From contig DATKZY010000028.1 of assembly GCA_035527715.1 (NCBI GenBank), positions 1 through 64,000 of the forward strand: a stretch of DNA of 64,000 nucleotides, given 5' to 3'. Positions 58,358-64,000 of this stretch are shown here, one piece after another. Position 1 is the stretch's first letter. The number at the start of each line of letters is the position of its first letter. The notes beneath the pieces are model-generated. The model searched no databases and was not told the DNA's origin. It was given only the letters and a program-made list of their open reading frames with translations. The position numbers were made by a program, and so were the translations under genes. This stretch comes from DSUN01 sp035527715. Its GTDB lineage: Bacteria > Planctomycetota > PUPC01 > DSUN01.

Positions 58358-61201
58358 CTACCGCCATTCCTTGGGCGCACGCTTGCGCTTGCGGGCGAGT
58401 GCGGCGAGGGGGTCGCCGGCTTTGATGGGGGCGGGAGTGGGACCCATGGGACCAAGGGGAACTATGGGACCGGCAGGAGCTTGCGGCGGCGCGGGACGGA
58501 AGGCGGGGGGAACATTGGGCTCGGGGGTGGCGGGGCCGGGCTTGCGCTCGCCGCGGGCGATGGCCTTGTCGTGGCGAAGCTTGCGGAAGACGCGACGGGC
58601 GACGTCGGCGTTGGTGAGTTTCGAGCGCTGCTCGGGCTGCGGAAAGGCCGTGTGGATGTCGTGCTCGATGGGATGGACGGGATGGGGCAGGAGCGGCTCC
58701 CTGGCGTGCTCGAGGCGGCGACGCAGGCTGCGCTCCAGGGCGAGGCGGGCCTCAGGGGCCGTCTGGCCGAGGCTCACCGTGTCGGGCTCGTCGAGGCGCG
58801 AGCCGTCGTCGAGGAGGCGTTCGAGCATGAAGAGGGTGGCGCGCTTCGAGGGGATCGAGCCTTCGCCGCGCTCGACGTTCCAGGTGACGTCCTGGCGGAG
58901 GGGTTTGCCGACGCAGCAGGGGCAGCCGTCGTCGCAGTCGCACTTGCGAATGTGGTCGAGGACGGCGGGCATCAGGCGGCTGGCCAATTCGTAGGCGCGC
59001 TCGGTGAAGCCGAGGCCGAGGGGGTAGCGTTCGTAGACGAATGTGGTGTTCCACGGGGCGTTGACGGCGCCGACGGTGTGCGAGAAGTCGAGGGTCTCGC
59101 AACGGACGAAGAGAGGGAGGACCTGTCGCGTGGCGTAGCCGATGCCGCGGCAACCGGCGTGGGGATCAATGTCCAGCGCGAGCGCACGGCGGCACAGCTC
59201 CTCGGGCGGGACGAGCCAGAAGGCGTGGGTCTCGAAGACGAAGGTCGGCAAGTCGAGCGGATGGCGCGAGAGGGCGTCGAGGGTGTAGAAGTGGATCCGC
59301 TCGTAGGCCCAGGTGTGGAAATGCGTGGTGACCTCGCCGAAGCAGAGGGTGCCGATGCCGAAGGGCCGCTCGCGCAGGCGGGCGTCAATGTGGTGGACGT
59401 CCGTGCCGCCGAGGGGCTGGGTGTAGTAATCCACGTCCACCTTGCGTACGCGGGCGAAGGAGTGCTCGAGGTCGAGCTGCTCGACGAACCACGTGTCGCC
59501 CTGATGGAGGTAGATGGCCTCGGGGTGGACGTAGATGGGGGCGTCGAGCTTGGGCATTTCGCCGATGATCTGCTCGGTCGCGGCATCCACCACGACCACG
59601 TTCCGGTCGTCCATCGCGCGGAGCGAGACCTCGTGCTGCGGCGTCTCGGGCGCGCTGTGGTGCCAGGAGCGATGCTCGGTGTCGTGGTAGACCTTCTGCT
59701 GGCCTTCGAGGACTTCGAGGGCGATGGGCGCGGCGGGACCGAAACGCGGCACCTCGTCGTCGGGCAGCGGCAGCTCGTGGGTCGCGCAGCGCAGGTGGCT
59801 GACGACGATGTGCGGGTTGTCGGGCTCCAGCACGCCCTCCTCGATGGGCCGGCCGAACAGGTAGTCGGGGTGCCGCATGACGTATTGGTTGATGGCCGTG
59901 TCGAGTCCCACGAGGATCACGAGGGCCGCCTTGTCGCGTCGGCCCGCGCGGCCGGCCTGCTGGAAGAAGGAGGCGAGGGTGCCGGGGTAGCCGACGATGA
60001 GGCTGGCCTCGAGGGAGCCGACGTCAATGCCAAGTTCGAGGGCGCGGGTGGAGCTGACGCCGAGCAATTCGCCGCTGAACAGCTTGTGCTCGATCTCGCG
60101 ACGTTCGGTGGGCAGGTAGCCGGCGCGGTAGGGCGTCACCTTGTCGGCGAGCGGCGAGGCGAGGCGTTCGAGCGATTCGCGGACGTAGCGGTAGATCAGC
60201 TCCGCCGTGACCTTGGCCTTCGAGAAGGCGATGGTGGGCGTGCCCGCTAGGACGAGCGCGGTCATCAGCTCCTGCGCCTCGACGTTGGCCGAGCGCCGCG
60301 AGCGCCACTGCGTCGAGCGGATGCGAGGGGGATTCCAAAGGACGTAGGTGCGGGGGCCGGAGGGGGAGCCGTCGGTGGAGATGAGGGCGATGGGACGAAT
60401 GGGACTTATGGGACCTATGGGACCCGTGGCACCTACCGGTCCCATCGGTCTGATGGGTCCCATACGTCCCATCAGCTTGGCGGCCACTTCGAGGGGATTG
60501 GCCAGCGTGGCCGAGCAGGCCAGAAATTGCGGCTTCGAGCCATAGTGGGCGCACACGCGGTCGAGCCGGCGGAAGAGATTCGCCACGTTGGCCCCGAAGA
60601 GGCCCGTGTACGTGTGCAGCTCATCCACGACGATATGGGTGAGGCGGGCGAACACACTCGCCCAGCGGGGATGCTGCGGCAGGATGCCGGCGTGGAGCAT
60701 ATCGGGGTTGGTGATGATCACGGCCGCCTTGTCGCGAAGCTGGCGGCGGTGACTTGCCGGCGTATCGCCGTCAATCACCCCGACCGTAACCTCCCGCGGG
60801 TTCGCAACCCGCGGGAGGTTTGCGGCTTGAAGGGCGCGCTGGAACACGCGGAGCTGGTCTTGCGACAGCGCCTTCGTGGGATAGAGGGCGAGGATGCGGG
60901 CGGTGGGGTCGCGCTCCAGTTGCTCAATGATGGGGAGCAGATAGCAGAGCGTCTTGCCGCTGGCCGTCGAGGTCGTTACCAGGAAGTCGCGGCCCGCGCG
61001 CGCGAGGTCGAGTGCCTGGGCCTGGTGGAGATAGAGCTGTTCGATGCCCATCCCCGCGAGCATTCGCGCGCAGGCCGGCGACAGCGGCTCCCGCGGCGCC
61101 GCATACCGCGCTGCCCGCCCCGCGACGCGGTGCACGTGGACGATCTGGCCGCGATAGTCGGCCGAGGCACGCAGATGCTCGAGGAAGGAATCGAAGTCCA
61201 C
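58358..61201 (-). CDS. DEAD/DEAH-box helicase with DUF1998 domain (MrfA/YprA-like), paralogue 2
   Basis: A 947-residue helicase homologous to paralogue 1 along its whole length. Motif I TSTASGKTLCYLLP, motif II VVDELHTYTG (DELH), motif III CSATLANP, GVSSTRALELGIDVGSLEAS, motif VI QQAGRAGRR, and the cysteine cluster CDCDDGCPCC of DUF1998. It is longer because of (i) a GPIRPMGPVGATGPIGPI-type insertion encoded by the palindrome at 60390-60474, (ii) a LPRVANPREV insertion encoded by the palindrome at 60788-60820, and (iii) a 120-residue Pro/charged C-terminal tail. The start is GTG at 61201 and matches the MDxDSFL start of paralogue 1. A 79-base piece of its 5' end is duplicated at 61895-61973. 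Confidence 0.87.
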   Translation of the reverse strand: MDFDSFLEHLRASADYRGQIVHVHRVAGRAARYAAPREPLSPACARMLAGMGIEQLYLHQAQALDLARAGRDFLVTTSTASGKTLCYLLPIIEQLERDPTARILALYPTKALSQDQLRVFQRALQAANLPRVANPREVTVGVIDGDTPASHRRQLRDKAAVIITNPDMLHAGILPQHPRWASVFARLTHIVVDELHTYTGLFGANVANLFRRLDRVCAHYGSKPQFLACSATLANPLEVAAKLMGRMGPIRPMGPVGATGPIGPISPIRPIALISTDGSPSGPRTYVLWNPPRIRSTQWRSRRSANVEAQELMTALVLAGTPTIAFSKAKVTAELIYRYVRESLERLASPLADKVTPYRAGYLPTERREIEHKLFSGELLGVSSTRALELGIDVGSLEASLIVGYPGTLASFFQQAGRAGRRDKAALVILVGLDTAINQYVMRHPDYLFGRPIEEGVLEPDNPHIVVSHLRCATHELPLPDDEVPRFGPAAPIALEVLEGQQKVYHDTEHRSWHHSAPETPQHEVSLRAMDDRNVVVVDAATEQIIGEMPKLDAPIYVHPEAIYLHQGDTWFVEQLDLEHSFARVRKVDVDYYTQPLGGTDVHHIDARLRERPFGIGTLCFGEVTTHFHTWAYERIHFYTLDALSRHPLDLPTFVFETHAFWLVPPEELCRRALALDIDPHAGCRGIGYATRQVLPLFVRCETLDFSHTVGAVNAPWNTTFVYERYPLGLGFTERAYELASRLMPAVLDHIRKCDCDDGCPCCVGKPLRQDVTWNVERGEGSIPSKRATLFMLERLLDDGSRLDEPDTVSLGQTAPEARLALERSLRRRLEHAREPLLPHPVHPIEHDIHTAFPQPEQRSKLTNADVARRVFRKLRHDKAIARGERKPGPATPEPNVPPAFRPAPPQAPAGPIVPLGPMGPTPAPIKAGDPLAALARKRKRAPKEWR
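58434..58477. repeat. GGGACNNATG repeat, single arm (copy 4)
   Basis: GTGGGACCCATGGGACCAAG is followed by GGAACTATGGGACCGG. It is read in frame as AGPIVPLGPMGPTPAP in the helicase C-terminal tail; no opposite arm is close by. Confidence 0.6.
60390..60474. repeat. GGGACNNATG palindromic element inside the helicase gene (copy 5)
   Basis: The left arm is ATGGGACGAAT/GGGACTTAT/GGGACCTAT; the right arm is GGTCCCATCGG/GGGTCCCATACGTCCCAT. It keeps the reading frame and encodes a collagen-like GPxG peptide. Helicase paralogue 1 has no such residues at the equivalent place. Confidence 0.9.
60788..60820. repeat. 33-nt perfect palindrome inside the helicase gene
   Basis: AACCTCCCGCGGGTT and its exact reverse complement flank CGC. 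It encodes LPRVANPREVT on the minus strand, absent from paralogue 1. At 33 bases it is a multiple of three. Confidence 0.85.
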
Positions 61202-61306
61202 GGGGGTCTCTTTGCATCAATCCGCATCCGGAATTCGCAAGCCGGAGATCGCCAGGGTCATGCCCGATCGACAGGGCTTGCAGAGGTCCGCGACGAGAGG
61301 GGGCAT

Positions 61307-61552
61307 TCAGTCGGGAAGGTCGTCAAGGGGGACGAAACGGCCTTCGCGGATGTCCTTCCTGGCCCTGGCGATTCGGCGAAGGAACTTCTCGTCGTGTTCG
61401 AGCCGGTAGTCGAACCAGTCGTCCTCATCGTGGAAGCCGATGACCAGGGCGGCGGGGCGACCGTGGCGGGTGATGAGCACGCCGTCCTTCTCGGCTTCAC
61501 GGATGATGCGGCAGATGTCGTTCTTGGCTTCCGCCATCGTGTGGGTCTTCAT
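61307..61552 (-). CDS. Phd/YefM-type antitoxin
   Basis: An 81-residue protein with the Phd/YefM fold: AEAKNDICRIIREAEKDGVLITRHGRPAALVI (residues 7-38), then the typical C-terminal toxin-binding helix (DYRLEHDEKFLRRIARARKD). It should neutralise the RelE-type toxin encoded just upstream and, by its N-terminal domain, repress their promoter. It overlaps the toxin stop by 4 bases (ATGA). The toxin-first order is the reverse of the usual Phd/YefM arrangement. Confidence 0.85.
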   Translation of the reverse strand: MKTHTMAEAKNDICRIIREAEKDGVLITRHGRPAALVIGFHDEDDWFDYRLEHDEKFLRRIARARKDIREGRFVPLDDLPD

Positions 61553-61848
61553 TCTGGCACCCCATGCTCCTCAAGCCACTGGGTAGTCCGGGGCTTCTCA
61601 ACGAAGCCCAGGACTTCGACGCGCCTGTGGACTTCATCCACGTCGTAGAACACGCGCATCTCGGCGACGCGCAGGCGGTACTGGGGCTGGCGCAGCCCTC
61701 TGAGCCGTTTGATCCGGCTCTTGCTTTCGCGCACGGGATCGGCTTCCAGGTGCTCCCGCATGGCCCGCTTGAGGGCAGAGCGGCACCGAGCGTCCAGCTT
61801 CCTGAACTGCTCCTCAGCAGTTCGCGCGACTACGACGGCGTGCCTCAT
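61549..61848 (-). CDS. RelE/ParE-type toxin
   Basis: A 99-residue protein of the RelE/ParE superfamily: VVVARTAEEQFRKLDARCRSALKRAM (N-terminal helices), RLRGLRQPQYRLRVAEMRVFYDVDE (core strands, with Arg residues in the usual places) and a C-terminal LGFVEKPRTTQWL. It could be an mRNA interferase or gyrase toxin. The -10 box TATACT ends nine bases before the ATG and there is no ribosome-binding site, so it may be translated from a leaderless mRNA. It is the first gene of the pair. Confidence 0.82.
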   Translation of the reverse strand: MRHAVVVARTAEEQFRKLDARCRSALKRAMREHLEADPVRESKSRIKRLRGLRQPQYRLRVAEMRVFYDVDEVHRRVEVLGFVEKPRTTQWLEEHGVPE

Positions 61849-61857
61849 TCTGGGAAT

Positions 61858-61886
61858 AGTATAGCCAGAGTAGCCGCAGCGGTCAA
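61858..61886 (-). promoter_or_regulatory. Promoter for the toxin-antitoxin pair
   Basis: On the minus strand TTGACC (61886-61881) and TATACT (61863-61858) are 17 bases apart, a near-consensus promoter. The ATG at 61848 is only nine bases past the -10 box. Confidence 0.7.
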
Positions 61887-61894
61887 GGGCCTTT

Positions 61895-61973
61895 GCCTGG
61901 TGCAGCTAGAGCCGTTCGATGCCCATCCCCGCGAGCATTCGCGCGCACGCCGGCGACAGCGGCTCCTGCGGCG
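61895..61973 (-). pseudogene. Duplicated fragment of the helicase 5' region
   Basis: This 79-base segment matches 61020-61098 in helicase paralogue 2 with five mismatches, in the same orientation. On the minus strand it reads SPACARMLAGMGIERL and then hits TAG where the intact gene has TAT. Its left end abuts the toxin-antitoxin promoter region and its right end meets the stop codon of the DUF4926-like gene at 61974. Confidence 0.8.
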
Positions 61974-62198
61974 TCACGTGGAGCTTGCTGCGGCAGGCTC
62001 GTAGTGCAGGACGATCAACTGGCTGGCACGTAGCGGGGCTGTGGCGTAGGTGCGGCCGTGGTCATCGGAGAACTCGACCTCGAACATCCCAGGCTCTAAC
62101 AGCTCGACGACGGTGCCCACCTGGCCGCGGCGCAGCCCGCGCGACGGCACGTCGGCCACGAGGGCGACCACGTCGAACAGCTTGATCGCGTCGTTCAC
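61974..62198 (-). CDS. DUF4926-like small protein
   Basis: A 74-residue protein. IKLFDVVALVADVPSRGLRRGQVGTVVELLEPGMFEVEFSD is the pattern of DUF4926 (KOW/SH3-like beta-barrel, often beside toxin-antitoxin or mobile genes). The start is a GTG at 62198 with AGAGGGA upstream. The C-terminus (HYEPAAASST) ends exactly at the border of the helicase fragment, suggesting the original end was replaced by the rearrangement. Function is unknown. Confidence 0.65.
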   Translation of the reverse strand: MNDAIKLFDVVALVADVPSRGLRRGQVGTVVELLEPGMFEVEFSDDHGRTYATAPLRASQLIVLHYEPAAASST

Positions 62199-62258
62199 TA
62201 CGTCGTCCCTCTTTCAGAGAACGTGACAACTCACCAAGCAGGGAGGCTTCATGTCCCC

Positions 62259-64000
62259 TCACCTTTGCCCACTGGGCGCGAAGGCGAACGAGGTTTGGAC
62301 CGGGAACGGGCAGGTGCAGCCGGAGCTGGCCTCGGGGACGAGGACGAGGCCGCCGGCGGGGATGATGTTGATCCAGCAGCCGGGGCGGCTGACGGTGGAG
62401 AGCTTGCTGGCCTGGCGGGTGCGCAGGTCGAACATGGCGGGGTTGCCCGCGCGGTAGAAGAGCTGGCCCGCCGAGGCCGACATGGTGCCGCAGCCGTGGC
62501 CGCCGCGGTTGAACTTCCAGTCGGGCACGGGCTCGCCCGTTCTCAGGTCATAGGCGCACGGCTCGGCGTAGACGATGCCGCCGACGATGACGGGGTGTCG
62601 CGTCTGCTCGCCGTGGTCGCCGCCGGGCTTGTGGCGGTTGTCCTGCTCCCGATGCCAGCGGGGCTCGCCCGTCTTCGCGTCGAAGGCGAACAACTCATAC
62701 CAGACCGTGTTGTTCTTGTTCTTCGAGCCGGTGGCAACGACAGTGCCCTGCGCGATGCTGAGGAAGATGACGTGCTGGAACGAGCGGAGGTCCACGGGCT
62801 TCTTCCAGAGGGTCTGGCCCGACCTGGCGTCGAGGGCGACGAGTGAGGCGCCGGAGCCGAGGAGGAAGTCGAGCTTCATCCGCCCGTCGGCGTCCTTCGT
62901 AGCGTCGGGGTTGGCGCTCTCGACGAAGTACACGCGTCCATCTGCGATGGCGATGGTGGGGTCGAGGATGACGCCGGCGTCGTAGGTCCATCGCTTCTCG
63001 CCAGTCTTGCGGTCCAGGCAGAAGAGGGTGTCGCTGGTGCTGACATCCTTGAAGTCGCCGTACTGGATTTCGATGACGGTGCGGCCCATGGCGCGAAGGG
63101 AGGCGCCCTTCTTGCGGCCCGAGCCGAAGAGAGCGTCACCGACCGTGGCCACGTAGCCCCAGGAATGTTGGCCGCCTGCCTCGCGCCGCGGCGCGGCGAA
63201 GCGCCGCACGATGGAGCCCGTGGCGACGTCGAGCGCCACGCATTCGTCGGGGCCGACGGCATAGAGCAGATCATCGGCGAGGGCCAGGTAGCCGCTGTCC
63301 TTGGGCGCCCCCAGGCGGCTGGACTCGGGCAGGTCGGCTTCCCAGAGGGCCGTGCCATTATGGGCGTCCACGGCAATGATCTTGTTGTAGGCGGGGACGA
63401 AGAGGCGGCCGTCCTTGGCGAGGGGCGGGACGGCGCGGTGGTGACGGTCGGCCATCGCGTTGGGGCCGGGCGGGCCGAACCATTGCACGCGCATCTCGCC
63501 GCCGACCAGGCGGTCGCCGCTGCACGCCGTGTTGGCGGGGTCGGCGTAGAGATGCGTCCACTCTCCCGCGCCCTCGAGCGGGCCGCGGCGGGTGAGCTTC
63601 GCGGGGCCGTCGAGGCGGAGCGCGCCGCCGTACGGCTTCGCGAGGCGTGATGCTCCGTCGGGCGCTGCGCTCCTCGGGTTCGTCACGTGGTCGAAGACGA
63701 CCAGGTCGGCAAAGCCGCTCGGGAGCGACGACAGCGGGCCGCTCTGCACGGTGGCCCGGACGCCGAGAAGCCCCGCTGCGTCGAGCGCTCTCCGGGCGGC
63801 GGCGCGCTTCCCTGCGTCGTCCTCGATGCCGATGATCGAGAGCTCCGTCAGCTTCGCAAGCTCGTAGACGAGGCGGCCGTCGCCACAACCGAGGACGACG
63901 CCGAAGCCCTTTCTCACGCCCGACTTCTCCACGATATCCCTGGCGGCCTGTTCGTATGGCGGCGCTGGTGGCGGCCCATCGCTCGGCGACTCCTGGCCGC
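62259..64000 (-). CDS. Methyltransferase-like/beta-propeller protein (paralogue 4), 5' end outside the window
   Basis: A partial gene: the frame stays open to the window edge, so only the C-terminal 580 residues are seen. The visible part matches the second half of the 38624-42562 protein: a methyltransferase-like domain (VEKSGVRKGFGVVLGCGDGRLVYEL), then GEWTHLYADPANTACSGD, then a PQQ-like propeller (VALDVATGSIVRRF, CLDRKTGEKRWTY, ALDARSGQTLWKK) ending SGCTCPFPVQTSFAF. It lacks the malectin-like end of paralogue 3. An in-frame GTG at 63932 is probably an internal codon rather than the start. The first propeller is presumably beyond the edge. Confidence 0.75.
   Translation of the reverse strand, partial: GQESPSDGPPPAPPYEQAARDIVEKSGVRKGFGVVLGCGDGRLVYELAKLTELSIIGIEDDAGKRAAARRALDAAGLLGVRATVQSGPLSSLPSGFADLVVFDHVTNPRSAAPDGASRLAKPYGGALRLDGPAKLTRRGPLEGAGEWTHLYADPANTACSGDRLVGGEMRVQWFGPPGPNAMADRHHRAVPPLAKDGRLFVPAYNKIIAVDAHNGTALWEADLPESSRLGAPKDSGYLALADDLLYAVGPDECVALDVATGSIVRRFAAPRREAGGQHSWGYVATVGDALFGSGRKKGASLRAMGRTVIEIQYGDFKDVSTSDTLFCLDRKTGEKRWTYDAGVILDPTIAIADGRVYFVESANPDATKDADGRMKLDFLLGSGASLVALDARSGQTLWKKPVDLRSFQHVIFLSIAQGTVVATGSKNKNNTVWYELFAFDAKTGEPRWHREQDNRHKPGGDHGEQTRHPVIVGGIVYAEPCAYDLRTGEPVPDWKFNRGGHGCGTMSASAGQLFYRAGNPAMFDLRTRQASKLSTVSRPGCWINIIPAGGLVLVPEASSGCTCPFPVQTSFAFAPSGQR

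Overview
This is a GC-rich window (I estimate mid-60s % GC by eye) from a bacterium that is most likely a member of the Planctomycetota or a close PVC relative. The grounds are gene content: many exported PQQ-like beta-propeller proteins, twin-arginine FAD oxidoreductases and sugar-phosphate isomerase-like proteins, Gfo/Idh/MocA and DUF4832-type proteins, and a squalene-hopene-cyclase-like protein. No rRNA, tRNA or CRISPR array was found. The phylum is an inference.

Layout. 255-1619: aspartate kinase (+). 1863-12161: seven minus-strand genes, probably one operon, read from 12161 down: exported propeller, NHL lipoprotein, Tat polyferredoxin, NapH-like membrane ferredoxin, membrane-anchored propeller, a NuoE/HndB/NuoF-ferredoxin fusion, and a 2Fe-2S/FAD/4Fe-4S oxidoreductase. 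It looks like a redox chain linking NAD(H) and ferredoxin in the cytoplasm to membrane and exported components. 12531-17100: an ABC export pair (MacB/LolC-like permease and LolD-like ATPase). 17221-22809: exported propeller, squalene/hopene cyclase, alpha-glucan phosphorylase. 23133-44033 (+): exported catabolic-type proteins: a double FAD oxidoreductase, Tat isomerase-like and FAD proteins, three very large proteins joining a methyltransferase-like Rossmann domain to beta-propellers, a parallel beta-helix lipoprotein and a DUF4832 protein. 44096-45799: a small accessory patch (DUF4258/YgiT-type pair with a decayed antitoxin remnant, a two-TM protein and a TPR protein). 46270-50873: Gfo/Idh/MocA oxidoreductase, GNAT protein, tandem alpha/beta hydrolase. 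50874-54852: repeat-rich, with a STAND/NACHT-type NTPase carrying a nuclease-like N-terminus (defence candidate) and an Uma2 remnant. 54853-61201: two DUF1998-type helicase paralogues around an AAC(3)-family acetyltransferase. 61307-62198: toxin-antitoxin pair, a helicase fragment, a DUF4926-like gene. 62259-64000: a fourth methyltransferase/propeller protein, cut by the window edge.

The most unusual signal cuts across the genes. The window is sprinkled with palindromic elements whose two arms are themselves short tandem repeats of 3-9 bp units (ATGG/ATCC, GGGACCTAT, AAATCCG, CGTCGTC, GTGACGC and others). They lie between genes, at gene ends where they supply start regions or stop codons, and in frame inside coding sequences. 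The two helicase paralogues give a natural filled-site/empty-site comparison for two such insertions. Separately, promoter-like -35/-10 pairs with 16-17 bp spacing can be read upstream of many genes, and at several of them the -10 box is only about 8-9 bases before the start codon, suggesting leaderless mRNAs.
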